The notes: generated by a model from the sequence alone, not told the origin. Shown: positions 45,562 through 54,347, numbered from the stretch's first letter. The stretch: 64,000 nucleotides of DNA from Gordonibacter urolithinfaciens (GCF_900199375.1 NZ_LT900217.1:2976001-3040000); one strand, 5' to 3'. A program made the numbers and translations.

Positions 45562-45636
45562 GGGCCTATAGCTCAATGGCGGAGCAGGGGACTCATAATC
45601 CCTTGGTTGCAGGTTCGAGTCCTGCTGGGCCCACCA
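45562..45636 (+). tRNA. tRNA with CAT anticodon, probably tRNA-Ile2 (lysidine type)
   Basis: 75 bases including CCA. The acceptor is GGGCCTA/TGGGCCC, the anticodon loop is CTCATAA, and the T-arm is GCAGG-TTCGAGT-CCTGC. It lacks the 1-72 mismatch and triple G-C anticodon stem of initiator tRNA. The anticodon arm and variable loop (ACTCATAATC, then CTTGGT) resemble E. coli tRNA-Ile2 more than elongator tRNA-Met, but elongator Met cannot be excluded from sequence alone. Confidence 0.85.
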
Positions 45637-45644
45637 GAGAAGAC

Positions 45645-45676
45645 AAGGCCGGATGCTTCCTGCACCCGGCCTTTTT
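45645..45676 (+). terminator. Terminator of the CAT-anticodon tRNA
   Basis: AAGGCCGG (45645-45652) with CCGGCCTT ending in five T residues (to 45676). Convergent trpS ends 25 bases on. Confidence 0.85.
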
Positions 45677-45700
45677 CAATATGCTGTTCTTAGGTGCCGC

Positions 45701-46747
45701 CTAGTACACCATGCCCATGGTCTCGCGCACCTCGTCGAGCGTGGCGTCCGCGATCTCGTTGGCGCGGCGGTTGCCCTCGTGCAGCACGTCCTCGATATAG
45801 TCCAGGTCGCCCAGCAGCTCCTCGCGGCGCGCGCGGATGGGGGCCAGGTAGGCGTTCACGCTCTCGGTGACGTACTTCTTGAGCGTGCCCGACCCGCCGT
45901 CGCCTATCTCGGCGGCGATGTCGGCCTCCGTGCGGCCCGTGCAGAGCGCTGCCGTGGTGAGCAGCGCCGACACGCCGGGGCGGCCTTCGGGGTCGTAGGT
46001 GATGTTCCGGTCGGCGTCGGTCTGCGACTTCTTGATGAGCTTCGCCGTCTCGGCGTCGGTCGCCGACAGGCTGATGGCGTTGCCGTAGCTCTTCGACATC
46101 TTGCGGCCGTCCAGGCCGGGGATGGCCGGCGCGTCGTTCAGCAGGCCGTCGGGCTCGGGGAACACGTGGCCGTAGCGCTCGTTGAAGCGGCGGGCTATCT
46201 GGCGCGTTTGCTCGATGTGGGGCATCTGGTCCTTGCCTACGGGCACGATGTTGCCCTTGCAGAACAGGATGTCGCACGCCTGGTGCACGGGGTAGGTGAG
46301 CAGAAGGCCCGTGAGCGCGTGGCCCGAGGCGTCCTGCTCGGCCTTCACCGTGGGGTTGCGCAGAAGCTCGGACTCGGTGACGAGCGACAGGAACGGCAGC
46401 ATAAGCTGGTTCAGGGCCGGCACCGCCGAATGCGTGAAGATGATGGTCTTTTCGGGATCGATGCCGCAAGCCAGGTAGTCCACCACCATGTTGCGCACGT
46501 TGTCGGCGATGTTCGCCGTGGTGTCGCGGTCGGTGATCACCTGGTAGTCGGCGATGATGATGCGCGTGGTTATCCCCATATCCTGCAGCGCCACGCGCTC
46601 TCGGATGGTGCCGAAGTAGTGGCCAAGGTGCAGACGCCCGGTGGGGCGGTCGCCGGTCAACATGGTGTACTTCTCGGGGTGCTCGGGCAGGTCCGCGCGG
46701 ATCTCGTCGGAGCGCTTGCGGCTGGCTTCGTAGCTGTCGATGCTCAT
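45701..46747 (-). CDS. trpS: Tryptophan-tRNA ligase
   Basis: Charges tRNA-Trp; 348 aa, a normal length for bacterial TrpS. Class I synthetase motifs are GDRPTGRLHLGHYFG (HIGH box as HLGH, about residues 32-45) and DGRKMSKSYGNAI (KMSKS). Residues around DYQVITDR and the VPVGKDQMPHIEQTR loop fit the tryptophanyl group. ATG 46747 reads MSIDSYEAS. Monocistronic, convergent with the tRNA gene. Confidence 0.97.
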   Translation of the reverse strand: MSIDSYEASRKRSDEIRADLPEHPEKYTMLTGDRPTGRLHLGHYFGTIRERVALQDMGITTRIIIADYQVITDRDTTANIADNVRNMVVDYLACGIDPEKTIIFTHSAVPALNQLMLPFLSLVTESELLRNPTVKAEQDASGHALTGLLLTYPVHQACDILFCKGNIVPVGKDQMPHIEQTRQIARRFNERYGHVFPEPDGLLNDAPAIPGLDGRKMSKSYGNAISLSATDAETAKLIKKSQTDADRNITYDPEGRPGVSALLTTAALCTGRTEADIAAEIGDGGSGTLKKYVTESVNAYLAPIRARREELLGDLDYIEDVLHEGNRRANEIADATLDEVRETMGMVY

Positions 46748-46855
46748 GGGTTCAAGTCTCTTTCATGTATCATGCGGGCAAAACGTTGCCGTCCAGTATA
46801 GCGGTTCTTCCGCGCGGCCGCTCGCGGTTCCTCTTGCCGCTTGCGGTTTCACCCG

Positions 46856-46884
46856 TTGCACAGCGTGGGACGATCATCTATATT
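46856..46884 (+). promoter_or_regulatory. Promoter of the padR operon with embedded inverted repeat
   Basis: TTGCAC (46856-46861), 17 bases, TATATT (46879-46884). Just downstream, TTAG-TAATG-CTAA forms a small dyad overlapping the expected transcription start, a plausible PadR autoregulatory site. Confidence 0.65.
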
Positions 46885-46918
46885 TAGTAATGCTAAGTAA
46901 CAGAAACGAGGAGCGTCG

Positions 46919-47260
46919 ATGCAGCAGAGGTTCGCCCAGCAGATGAAGAAGGGCGCGCTGGACATGCTCGTGCTGAAACTGCTCGAGCACGAGGAGAAGT
47001 ACGGCTACCAGCTTATCGGCGAGCTGTGCGAGCGCTCGGACGGCACCGTGTCGCTGAAGGAGGGCACGCTGTACCCCATTCTGTACCGGATGGAGGACAA
47101 CGGCCTGGTGGCGAGCCGCCTAGCGGCCAAAACGGCGAAAGAGCCCGCGCGCAAGTACTACGCCATCACGGAGCAGGGCCGAGAGGCCCTGGACGAGATG
47201 TACGCGGTATGGAACGAGTTCGACGGATGCGTGCGGTCGATCATGGAGGAGGAGCGATGA
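46919..47260 (+). CDS. PadR-family transcriptional regulator
   Basis: 113 aa winged-helix repressor. Family landmarks: MKKGALDMLVLKLL, KYGYQLIGEL, LKEGTLYPILYRMEDNGLV and RKYYAITEQGREAL. GAGGAGCGTC precedes the ATG. Its stop overlaps the next start (ATGA), the usual arrangement in which a PadR protein is paired with a DUF1700/HAAS membrane protein. Confidence 0.93.
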   Translation: MQQRFAQQMKKGALDMLVLKLLEHEEKYGYQLIGELCERSDGTVSLKEGTLYPILYRMEDNGLVASRLAAKTAKEPARKYYAITEQGREALDEMYAVWNEFDGCVRSIMEEER

Positions 47261-47916
47261 ACGAGAAGGCCTATGCGAAAGCGGTGGCGAAGCGCCTGGC
47301 GTGCTCGAAGGCGCGCCGCGACGAGTTCGTGCACGACCTGGAGTCCGACATCTCCTCTGCGCTCGCCGCGGGCGAGGCGTGGGGGCAGGTGGAGGCCCGT
47401 ATGGGCGACCCGCGCGAGGTCGCCCGCGAGTTCAACGAGGGCTTGTCCGAGGGCGAGCTCGCCGCCGGCAGGAAGCGCCGTCGTCTGAGGGCGGCCGGCG
47501 TCGCGGCCGTCGCGGTGGTCGCGGTGGTGGCGGTGCTCGCGGCGGCCGCCTGGTGGGTGTTCCCGAAGGCGACGTCGCCCGGCGCTGCAACCGGGCTCGA
47601 CGAGCAGGCTGCCGTGGAGCGTGCGCAGGAGGTTGTGACGCTGCTCGACGCGGACGATTTCGACGCCCTGCGCGCGCTGTCGGACGAAACCATGGCGAAG
47701 GCCCTGTCCAAGGAGGGTATCGACCAGGCCCGTGCCGCCGTCGGCGAGAACTGGGGCGCGTTCGTGTCGTTCGGTAAAGCGTACGTGTCCGATCTCACCC
47801 AAGGGGGCGTGACCGGAACCGTGGTGCGCATGGCTGCCGTATACGAGAACGCCACGGTCGTCTACCAGATATCGCTCAACTCGGATGCGCAGCTCATCGG
47901 CATCTATTTCGGCTAA
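47257..47916 (+). CDS. Membrane protein with HAAS/DUF1700 start and DUF3887-like end
   Basis: 219 aa. The N-terminal 70 residues (KAYAKAVAKRLACSKARRDEF, DLESDISSALAAGEAW, MGDPREVAREFNEGL) are the HAAS helical domain commonly translated with PadR. One membrane helix follows (about 85-107). The extracytoplasmic C-terminal half (AVERAQEVVTLLDADDFDAL, LSDETMAKAL) fits a DUF3887 cone-type domain. ATG 47257 overlaps the padR stop. The pair is probably an envelope-stress or antimicrobial sensing module; direct function unknown. Confidence 0.8.
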   Translation: MNEKAYAKAVAKRLACSKARRDEFVHDLESDISSALAAGEAWGQVEARMGDPREVAREFNEGLSEGELAAGRKRRRLRAAGVAAVAVVAVVAVLAAAAWWVFPKATSPGAATGLDEQAAVERAQEVVTLLDADDFDALRALSDETMAKALSKEGIDQARAAVGENWGAFVSFGKAYVSDLTQGGVTGTVVRMAAVYENATVVYQISLNSDAQLIGIYFG

Positions 47917-47961
47917 GGTCTGCCGGGGTGCCGGACGGCCGCAGGTGAAGGAGGTTCTGCT

Positions 47962-48054
47962 GTGGAGTGGTCGATCGTGGCAGAGGCGGCATGCGGCGTG
48001 GCCGTGTCAGCTGCTCTCACTGTGTGGGGATCTGACGAAGGGGGCCTTCCATGA
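47962..48054 (+). CDS. 30-aa hydrophobic leader peptide coupled to the next gene
   Basis: GTG 47962 has AAGGAGGTTCTGCT ahead, better than most starts in the window. It encodes VEWSIVAEAACGVAVSAALT then VWGSDEGGLP and stops in TGA overlapping the next ATG (ATGA at 48051-48054). Either a real small membrane peptide or a leader that couples translation of the downstream gene. Length makes it uncertain. Confidence 0.45.
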   Translation: MEWSIVAEAACGVAVSAALTVWGSDEGGLP

Positions 48055-48566
48055 ACGAAGCGTTGGCGCATCTGTCGCGGGAGCAGTTGGAGCAGCTAGC
48101 CGAGGCATACGCAAAAAACGCCATCGCGCTCGACGGGGTGTGGTTCCAGGCGACGGAGCGCGACGTTGGCATGGAGGCGGCCATGCGCTACGACTGCGAG
48201 GCGTGGGAGCGCTTCGGGCTCACCGAGGCGTGGCGGCTCAAGGCGCTGCTGGGGCTGGGGGAGCATCCCGGCCTGGACGGCCTGGCCGCAGCGTTGCCGC
48301 TGCGCTTCCAGTCGGTGGCGAACGCGTGCACCGTGCGCCGTGAGGAGGGCGCCGTAGTGTACCGCATCGAGACGTGCCGCGTGCAGCAGGCGCGCCATGG
48401 CAAAGGGTTGGGCTACCATCCCTGCAAGCAAGTGGGAGTCGTGGAGCATCCGGCGTTCGCCCGCGGCATCGACGAGCGTCTGGCCTGCACCTGCCTGAGC
48501 TGTTATCCTGATGTAACCGATGACACCTGCAGCTGCGCTTGGCGTTTCACCCTGCGAGTGCCCTAG
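48051..48566 (+). CDS. DUF6125-like cytoplasmic protein
   Basis: 171 aa. The start ATG follows AAGGGGGCCTTCC. The N-terminal helix pair includes NAIALDGVWFQATERDVGME. The C-terminal half has several cysteines (ETCRVQQARHGKGLGYHPCK, ACTCLSCYPD, CSCAW). The DGVWF, CR-QQAR and CL-CYPD pattern recalls the DUF6125 family of anaerobes. The cysteines suggest metal binding. No reaction is known. Confidence 0.75.
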   Translation: MNEALAHLSREQLEQLAEAYAKNAIALDGVWFQATERDVGMEAAMRYDCEAWERFGLTEAWRLKALLGLGEHPGLDGLAAALPLRFQSVANACTVRREEGAVVYRIETCRVQQARHGKGLGYHPCKQVGVVEHPAFARGIDERLACTCLSCYPDVTDDTCSCAWRFTLRVP

Positions 48567-48578
48567 AGAGGAGCGGGG

Positions 48579-48878
48579 ATGTTCGAATGGCTGGGAATCG
48601 AGTTGGATCCGAGCGGGCTGGCGATCCTCGCAAACCCGATAGGCTTTTTCCTCGTGTTCTCGTTTCCTCTCATGATCTTCGCGGCCTTCCTGGTCTCGGA
48701 GCTTGTCGGCCCGCTTGAGCGTTTGGTCAGAAGGAGCGAAATGCTGGGGCGCCTCTTGGACAACGCGATAGAGAAGGGGCCGCGGGAGGGCTGGTCGGGC
48801 TATATACTCGCAGCCGTCACGGTGATATCCCTCTTCGGCCTCGCCTTTTGGGCGTTCTGCTATACAGGCGGTGCATGA
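48579..48878 (+). CDS. Small two-helix membrane protein, unknown
   Basis: 99 aa. ATG 48579 has GAGAGGAGCGGGG ahead. Hydrophobic helices lie at about residues 20-42 (GFFLVFSFPLMIFAAFLVSE) and 75-95 (YILAAVTVISLFGLAFWAF), with a basic/acidic loop between (ERLVRRSEMLGRLLDNAIEK). It follows the DUF6125-like gene by 12 bases, probably co-transcribed. Not recognised. Confidence 0.65.
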   Translation: MFEWLGIELDPSGLAILANPIGFFLVFSFPLMIFAAFLVSELVGPLERLVRRSEMLGRLLDNAIEKGPREGWSGYILAAVTVISLFGLAFWAFCYTGGA

Positions 48879-48978
48879 GGCAGGGCAAGCCTGGAAACTC
48901 TCATTATCGAGGTCAGGATAGCCTGCCGATATTCATTTGCGTATGATTTGCGGACGGGGCGTCATCTGTTGGGAAACG

Positions 48979-49009
48979 AAAAGGCCAGAAGCAAGATATG
49001 CTTCTGGCC
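48979..49009 (-). terminator. Terminator of tRNA-Val
   Basis: On the minus strand GGCCAGAAGCA / TGCTTCTGGCC (48983-48993 with 48999-49009) leads into TTTT. It shares its stem with the tRNA-Asn terminator at 42714. Confidence 0.88.
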
Positions 49010-49019
49010 TGCTATTTCA

Positions 49020-49094
49020 TGGTGGTCGCTACAGGATTTGAACCTGTGACCCCCGCCGTGTGAAGGCGATGCTCTCCCGCTGAGCCAAGCGACC
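49020..49094 (-). tRNA. tRNA-Val (anticodon CAC)
   Basis: 75 bases including CCA. Acceptor GGTCGCT/AGCGACC, D-arm GCTC-AGCGGGA-GAGC, anticodon stem-loop TCGCC-TTCACAC-GGCGG, T-arm ACAGG-TTCAAAT-CCTGT. Confidence 0.96.
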
Positions 49095-49126
49095 GTTTTC
49101 GCTGCGTTGTCGCAACGTGCTTGGAT

Positions 49127-49155
49127 ATTCTAACGGTAGTTCCGTCATTGTGCAA
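49127..49155 (-). promoter_or_regulatory. Promoter of tRNA-Val
   Basis: On the minus strand TTGCAC (49150-49155), 17 bases, TAGAAT (49127-49132), about 26 bases before the tRNA. Confidence 0.72.
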
Positions 49156-49230
49156 GGGCTGATTTCGAGCTCTTGCCGGGAATCTTCAAAACTTGCCGAC
49201 AACTGGGTGCTCCGCCGTGGGCGAGAGCTC

Positions 49231-49611
49231 TCATGCGTCGCCGCGGATCACGCGCTCGGCGGCCAGCATCTCCTCGTAGTTCTCTATCTTGGCGTTCAGG
49301 CGATCGAGGCCGGCCTGCATGTCGGCGATGCGCTTCTCCACCAGCTCGCGCTGTTCCTCCAGCAGCGTCTTGCGCGCAGTTGCCGTTTGCTCGCCCTGCT
49401 CGAACAGCTGCATGTACTCGATGAGCGCCTCGATGGACACGCCGGCACCGCGCATGCACTTGACGAACTGCACGCGTGCGCAATCCTGCTCGCTGTAGTC
49501 GCGTATGCCGCTCGCATTGCGCGTGACTCCTGGCAAGAGGCCGATGCGCTCGTAATAGCGCAGGGTGTCGGCGCTCAACCCGTACTGCTTGCTCACTTCC
49601 GCGATCTTCAT
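49231..49611 (-). CDS. MerR-family regulator, AdhR/NmlR-like
   Basis: 126 aa. ATG 49611 has GAAAGGAGCCACAAG ahead. The winged helix is KIAEVSKQYGLSADTLRYYE then GLLPGVTRNASGIRDYSEQD. The long dimer coiled coil follows (about 75-120). One cysteine, in QFVKCMRGAGVSIE, is at the position used by thiol/aldehyde-sensing AdhR-type members. The promoter upstream has the 19-bp spacer typical of MerR-activated genes, implying autoregulation. Its target stress (electrophiles, aldehydes) is inferred. Confidence 0.9.
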   Translation of the reverse strand: MKIAEVSKQYGLSADTLRYYERIGLLPGVTRNASGIRDYSEQDCARVQFVKCMRGAGVSIEALIEYMQLFEQGEQTATARKTLLEEQRELVEKRIADMQAGLDRLNAKIENYEEMLAAERVIRGDA

Positions 49612-49640
49612 CTTGTGGCTCCTTTCCCGCTCCGCCCCGC

Positions 49641-49671
49641 ATTGAAGCACATGGAGCACACTCCAAGTCAA
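49641..49671 (-). promoter_or_regulatory. MerR-type promoter with 19-bp spacer
   Basis: On the minus strand TTGACT (49666-49671), then 19 bases, then TTCAAT (49641-49646). GGAG-TGTG-CTCC, a perfect dyad, is centred in the spacer, as in MerR-family operators. Confidence 0.75.
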
Positions 49672-49710
49672 GGGGTTGCGCGAAAACGCCCCGACGAGGC
49701 TGCGGCGGCG

Positions 49711-49863
49711 CTACTGGTAGAAGTGCCGGACGATGAACGACACCATGATGATGAACCCCGCGGCCAGAAGCGAGCCGAGTGTGCGATGATCCGCCTTCGA
49801 GGCGGTGCGGGCTGCGTCTGCCGGATGGAGGTCGGCGATGTTGGTGTTCGGATTCCTGGTCAT
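49711..49863 (-). CDS. 50-aa single-helix membrane peptide
   Basis: ATG 49863 has GGGAGGCACTTCGC ahead. A charged half (MTRNPNTNIADLHPADAART) is followed by one C-terminal helix (LGSLLAAGFIIMVSFIVRHF). It lies just upstream of the merR gene on the same strand. Not recognised; small enough to be missed by routine annotation. Confidence 0.55.
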   Translation of the reverse strand: MTRNPNTNIADLHPADAARTASKADHRTLGSLLAAGFIIMVSFIVRHFYQ

Positions 49864-50059
49864 GCGAAGTGCCTCCCATCGTGCTCGTTCGTGGTTGCTT
49901 TCTGGGATCGGCGAAGCCGTTAGCCGCACGCGGCCTCTTCCGCTATCATAGACAAGTTGCGCCCCCTGGCCGACCGCGCATCGCCGGGCGGGCGGGCAAA
50001 GGCGCTGCCGGCTCCTCCGGCGCCGCGATGAAACCTGCGACAGAAAGCACGCACGCACC

Positions 50060-52174
50060 ATGATCATGCAGCTCGAACATATAGCGAAGTCGTTCGGAGG
50101 GCGCCAGCTCTTCCACGACGTGACGTTCCGCCTTGAGGAGTACGAGCGCCTGGCGCTCGTGGGCCCCAACGGCGCCGGCAAGACCACCATGCTCAACATC
50201 ATATCCGGCCAGGAGGACGCCGACGAGGGCCGCGTGCTGTTCGCCAAGGGCGCGCGCGTGGGCTACCTGGAGCAGGAGGCCATCGAGATGGCCGACCAGC
50301 CCATCTTCGAGGAGGTCATGTCCTCCCAGGTAGAGGTGCTGGAAGCCGAGCGGCGCCTCTACAAGCTGGAGCACGAGCTGGGTGAGGACCCGACGCCGCA
50401 GCAGCTGGCCGCCGCCGGGCGCGCCCGCGACGCCTACGAGGTGCTGGGGGGCTACACCATCGAGGCGAAGGTGCGCAGCGTCATGTTCGGCCTCGGGTTC
50501 AAGGAGGCCGACCTGCGCCGCTCCACCACGGAGTTCTCGGGTGGCTGGCAGATGCGCATCGCGCTGGCGAAGCTGCTCATCCGCAACCCCGAGGTGCTGC
50601 TGCTCGACGAGCCCACGAACCACCTGGACCTGGAGAGCGTGAAGTGGCTCGAGGGCTTCCTGCGCGGCTACGCCGGCACCGTGGTGGTGGTGAGCCACGA
50701 CCGCGCGTTCATGGACAACATGGTGGACCGCGTGGCCGAGGTGGACAACGGCCAGGTGAACCTTTACAAGGGCAACTACTCGGACTACCTGCGCATCCGC
50801 GAGGAGCGCCTGGAGCGCCTGCGCGCCGAGGCCGCCAAGCAGGCCGAGGAGATCGCCCATATGGAGGCGTTCGTCGAGAAGTTCCGCTATAAGGCCACGA
50901 AGTCCAAGCAGGTGCAGGATCGCGTGAAGAAGCTGGAGAAGATCAAGCGCATCGAGCTTCCCGAGGAGAAGAAGACCGTGCACTTCAACTTCAAGCAGCC
51001 CCCGCGCACCGGCGACGAGGTGGTGCGCGCCCGCGGCCTGGTGAAGCGTTTCGGCGAGAAGACGGTGTACGACGGCTTCGACTTCACCATGTACCGCGGC
51101 GACAAGATAGCGCTCGTGGGCCCCAACGGCGCGGGAAAGTCCACGCTGCTGAAGATGGTGGCCGGCGCGCTTGCGCCCGACGCGGGCACCATCGAGTACG
51201 GCGTGCATGTGACGAAGACGTACTACGCGCAGCACCAGCTGGAGGAGCTGCACCCCGGCAACACCGTGTTCGAGGAGCTGGACCGCGTGGCGCCCGGCTG
51301 GACCATCTCCCAGGTGCGCACGCTCCTGGGCGCGTTCCTGTTCACGGGCGACGCGGTGGACAAGCGCGTGAGCGTGCTTTCCGGCGGCGAGAAGAGCCGC
51401 TTGGCGCTGGCGAAGATGCTCGTGGCGCCCCGGCCGCTGCTGTGCCTGGACGAGCCCACGAACCACCTGGACATTGCGAGCGCCGACATCCTGGAGCAGG
51501 CGCTCAAGGCGTTCGAGGGCACCATACTCTTCATCACGCACGACCGCCACCTTATCAAGGGCGTGGCGAACCGCATCGTGGAGGTGGAGCCGGGCCGCGT
51601 GACCAACTACGACGGCGACTACGACTACTACCTGTTCAAGAGCGGCCAGCTGGACGGCCCCGCGCCCGAGGAGCGCTCGCTCGTGGACGAGGTCATGGGG
51701 GAGGGCGGCCCTGGCAAGGGCGAAGGCGGCAAGGCCGCGAAGGGGCCAGGCGGATCCGGCTCCAAGACGGTGGTGAACGTGAACCGCCGCGATCGCCCGG
51801 CCTCGGCAGCGGTCGACGCCGCGAAACCCGCCGGCCAGCCCGTCGAGCTCACGGCCCCGCGTGAGAGCGCGCCCAAGACCAAGGAGCAGAAGCGCCGCGA
51901 GGCCGAGGCGCGCAACCGCGCCTACGCCGCGCTGAAGAACCACCGCAAGCGCATCGCCGAGCTGGATCGCCAGATGGAGCGCGACAACGCGCGCATGGCG
52001 GAGCTCCTGGAGCTCATGGCCGACCCGGACTTCTACATCAACGAGGATGCCTCGTCCGACGCCGTGGCCGAGCACGCCAAGATCAAGCAGCGCTTGGCCG
52101 CCGCCGAGGAGGAGTGGTTCTCGCTCACCGAGGAGTTGGAGGAAGAGATGGCCAGGCAGGCGGAGGGGCTGTGA
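50060..52174 (+). CDS. ABC-F family ATPase (Uup/YdiF/EttA-like)
   Basis: 704 aa soluble twin-ATPase that acts on ribosomes rather than in membranes. First ABC domain: [33 protein letters not shown]. The inter-domain linker is about residues 240-325, basic and helical ([21 protein letters not shown]-type), and would reach the P-site tRNA. Second ABC domain: [32 protein letters not shown] Gly/Lys-rich tract is followed by a C-terminal coiled coil (about 620-704), as in Uup. The reading frame overlaps trmL (GTGA). The role could be translation rescue or antibiotic protection. Confidence 0.93.
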   Translation: MIMQLEHIAKSFGGRQLFHDVTFRLEEYERLALVGPNGAGKTTMLNIISGQEDADEGRVLFAKGARVGYLEQEAIEMADQPIFEEVMSSQVEVLEAERRLYKLEHELGEDPTPQQLAAAGRARDAYEVLGGYTIEAKVRSVMFGLGFKEADLRRSTTEFSGGWQMRIALAKLLIRNPEVLLLDEPTNHLDLESVKWLEGFLRGYAGTVVVVSHDRAFMDNMVDRVAEVDNGQVNLYKGNYSDYLRIREERLERLRAEAAKQAEEIAHMEAFVEKFRYKATKSKQVQDRVKKLEKIKRIELPEEKKTVHFNFKQPPRTGDEVVRARGLVKRFGEKTVYDGFDFTMYRGDKIALVGPNGAGKSTLLKMVAGALAPDAGTIEYGVHVTKTYYAQHQLEELHPGNTVFEELDRVAPGWTISQVRTLLGAFLFTGDAVDKRVSVLSGGEKSRLALAKMLVAPRPLLCLDEPTNHLDIASADILEQALKAFEGTILFITHDRHLIKGVANRIVEVEPGRVTNYDGDYDYYLFKSGQLDGPAPEERSLVDEVMGEGGPGKGEGGKAAKGPGGSGSKTVVNVNRRDRPASAAVDAAKPAGQPVELTAPRESAPKTKEQKRREAEARNRAYAALKNHRKRIAELDRQMERDNARMAELLELMADPDFYINEDASSDAVAEHAKIKQRLAAAEEEWFSLTEELEEEMARQAEGL

Positions 52175-52656
52175 GCGAGCCGTTGAACATCGTCCTCGTA
52201 GAGCCGGAGATTCCGCAGAACACGGGCAACATCGCGCGGACGTGCGCCTGCACGGGCACGCGGCTGCACCTTGTGGAGCCGATGGGCTTCCGCCTCACGA
52301 GCAAGCAGCTCGCGCGTGCCGGCTGTGACTACTGGGACGAGGTTGAACTTGTACGCTGGCCGTGCGCCGAAGCGTTCTTCGAGGCGCACGGCGGCTCCGA
52401 GCTGTATCTGTTCACCGGCCAGGCGCACCGCTCCTTCGCCGAGGTCTCCTACGGGCCGGGCGCTTTCCTCGTGTTCGGCCGCGAGAGCCGCGGCCTGGGC
52501 TTGGGGATCATCGAGGCGCATGCGGACCGCTGCGTGCGCATCCCCATGCGAGAGGGCCTGCGCAGCCTCAACCTCTCCAACGCCGCGGCCGTGGCGGTCT
52601 ACGAGGCCCTTCGCCAGCAGGGTTACTGCGGTCTCGGAGGGTGCGCCGGCGCATGA
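52171..52656 (+). CDS. trmL: tRNA (cytidine/uridine-2'-O-)methyltransferase TrmL
   Basis: SpoU-class trefoil-knot methyltransferase, 161 aa, the usual TrmL length. It 2'-O-methylates the wobble base of tRNA-Leu. Motifs: [19 protein letters not shown] (motif 1), [11 protein letters not shown] (motif 2) and [21 protein letters not shown] (motif 3). The start is GTG 52171, overlapping the ABC-F stop by three bases, so co-translated. Confidence 0.94.
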   Translation: MSEPLNIVLVEPEIPQNTGNIARTCACTGTRLHLVEPMGFRLTSKQLARAGCDYWDEVELVRWPCAEAFFEAHGGSELYLFTGQAHRSFAEVSYGPGAFLVFGRESRGLGLGIIEAHADRCVRIPMREGLRSLNLSNAAAVAVYEALRQQGYCGLGGCAGA

Positions 52657-52694
52657 GGCGCCCGCCCGCGGTGGCGGGTTCCCCTGCCTGCTGC

Positions 52695-52891
52695 TGACGC
52701 AGAAAAGGCCCTTCTTTGCCAAAAACGAGCCGGTTTGGCAACCTTGTCGGGGATGTTTGGGTCTTTTCGAGGCCCAGCGGCCCGCAAGGAGAGCGTTTGC
52801 CCAGGTCGGTTTTCTTTCTCTTAAACCTATCTTTCCTGTATGGATTGCCAAACCGGCCCGTTTTTGGCACCGGGGTCCTTATTTTGCGTCA
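52695..52891. repeat. 197-bp imperfect inverted repeat, MITE-like
   Basis: Outer ends TGACGCA (52695-52701) and TGCGTCA (52885-52891). An inner 25-bp arm at 52717-52741 pairs with 52845-52869 with one mismatch (TGCCAAAAACGAGCCGG...). The region 52657-53109 has no credible gene. Short reading frames on both strands spell similar MPKT-RFGN peptides only because the DNA is palindromic. No target duplication is evident. Confidence 0.7.
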
Positions 52892-53109
52892 ATGGTTCTC
52901 AAAGTGCGCCTTACCTTTGGCTGCAAACGTCGCGCGCACCATGGCGTGCCAACGCGGAAGGGCCGCGCTTGATCATCGCCTTCCTTGCGCCGCGACATGC
53001 GCCTGTGCGAGCAAGGGGCCTGCCGATGCGGTGCTGCGAGCATCTTCGCCGTCGGCGCACGCCGAGCAGGTTCGCCCTGGTGCCGTACCGCGCGCCCGCG
53101 CGAGGGAAC

Positions 53110-53892
53110 CTAGTACGCGCTCCAGCCGCCGTCGATGGTGAGCGTCTCGCCGTTGATGAACCCGGCCTGGTCGGAGGCCAGGAACAAGGCGGCGGCGGAT
53201 ATCTCCTCGGGAGTGCCGGAGCGGGTGGCGCCGGCGTAGCCCGTCGTGGCCTTCGCCATGCCGCGCTCGCTGGGCTGGCGCATGCCCACGCCGATGTTCG
53301 TCTGCGTGTTGCCGGGGCAGATGGCGTTGCAGCGGATGCCGGTGTCGGCGTACATGAACGCGACGTTCTTCGTCAGGCCCACGACGGCGAACTTCGAGGC
53401 CGTATAGGCGCAGCCGCCGCGCCCGGCGCACAGGCCCGACAGCGACGCGGTGTTGATGATGACGCCGCCTTCGCCGCGGTCGAGGAAATAGCGCACGGCC
53501 TTGCGGGTGCCGTACATGACGCTGTTGAGGTTCACCCTCATCAGGCGCTCCCACACGTCGTCGTCCATCTCGGCGATGGGCAGCAGGTTGTCCATGATGC
53601 CGGCGTTGTTCACGATGACGTCCATCTGGCCGAACGTCTGCACGGCGCGGTCGACCATGCCCTCAACGGCGTCGCGGTCCGACACGTCGACCTTGACGAC
53701 GTCCAGCTTGTCGCCGTACGCGGCGAACTCCTGCTTGAGCGCGGCGAGGGCCTCCTCGTTGAGGTCGGCGGCCAGGCAGTTCGCGCCCGCCTCCAGGAAA
53801 CGCTGGACGATGCTCTTGCCGATGCCGGACGCGCCTCCGGTGATGACGGCGGTCTGGCCTGCGAGGATAGGGCTGGGAAGGATGTCTGGCAT
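53110..53892 (-). CDS. Short-chain dehydrogenase/reductase (classical SDR)
   Basis: 260 aa NAD(P)-dependent oxidoreductase. ATG 53892 has AAAAGGAGCACCCAGC ahead. Cofactor loop TGGASGIG, NNAGI at the end of strand 4, catalytic YTASK, and the C-terminal GETLTIDGGW. The Asp at the end of strand 2 (AADLNEEA) suggests NAD(H). Related gut bacteria use SDRs as hydroxysteroid dehydrogenases on bile acids, but nothing in this sequence fixes the substrate. Divergent from the LysR gene across 455 bases. Confidence 0.92.
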   Translation of the reverse strand: MPDILPSPILAGQTAVITGGASGIGKSIVQRFLEAGANCLAADLNEEALAALKQEFAAYGDKLDVVKVDVSDRDAVEGMVDRAVQTFGQMDVIVNNAGIMDNLLPIAEMDDDVWERLMRVNLNSVMYGTRKAVRYFLDRGEGGVIINTASLSGLCAGRGGCAYTASKFAVVGLTKNVAFMYADTGIRCNAICPGNTQTNIGVGMRQPSERGMAKATTGYAGATRSGTPEEISAAALFLASDQAGFINGETLTIDGGWSAY

Positions 53893-54347
53893 GCTGGGTG
53901 CTCCTTTTCGGTAGGGCGGGCGCCGTAAGAGAGGCGGGATGCGAAGCGGCCTTGCATCTGTTATGCGGTTGCGAAACCGCATCCGCAGGGTACCATGACC
54001 GCTGCTTCATATCGGGTCTTCGATGGCAGGCGGTGTTTAGGGCGTCTGCTGCGGATAGCCACCAACGCGAGCGGTGGGAGGCAGGCCTCCAGCGGCAGGC
54101 GGAGTGAACCATGATGCGGCTGACCCGCATTCTGCCGTTGGAACCTGACGCTTCCGCCGTGCGTCAACTCCTCCGGCTCCTTGAATGCCCGCAAACTCCG
54201 CCTGGTTGGATATAATCGATTGTTTCCGCCTCGGAACGGCGCTCTGAATAGTATCATGGGATAATGCGATGGCGCGCAGAAGCCTCTGGATGCGACGCCT
54301 CGGCAACGGCGAGCAGATCCGATAGTGCGCTTTGGGGTTGGGCCATT
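53893..54347. promoter_or_regulatory. 455-bp divergent intergenic region
   Basis: No gene seen. It has a TATAAT at 54211-54216 facing the LysR gene (leader about 130 bases), without a clear -35 at normal spacing. The region is noticeably less GC-rich toward the right, matching the cluster 4 start. Confidence 0.4.

Noticed and set aside
45562-45636. Initiator tRNA-fMet
   Set aside because: The acceptor stem is fully paired at 1-72 and the three G-C anticodon stem pairs of initiator tRNA are not present.
42630-45636. Genomic island or prophage integrated at tRNA-Asn
   Set aside because: No integrase, no second tRNA-end repeat and no phage genes; the only mobile feature is the single insertion sequence inside the transporter gene.
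52568-53141. Small frames on both strands with MPKT-RFGN peptides
   Set aside because: Both come from the 197-bp inverted repeat; identical motifs on opposite strands are a palindrome effect.
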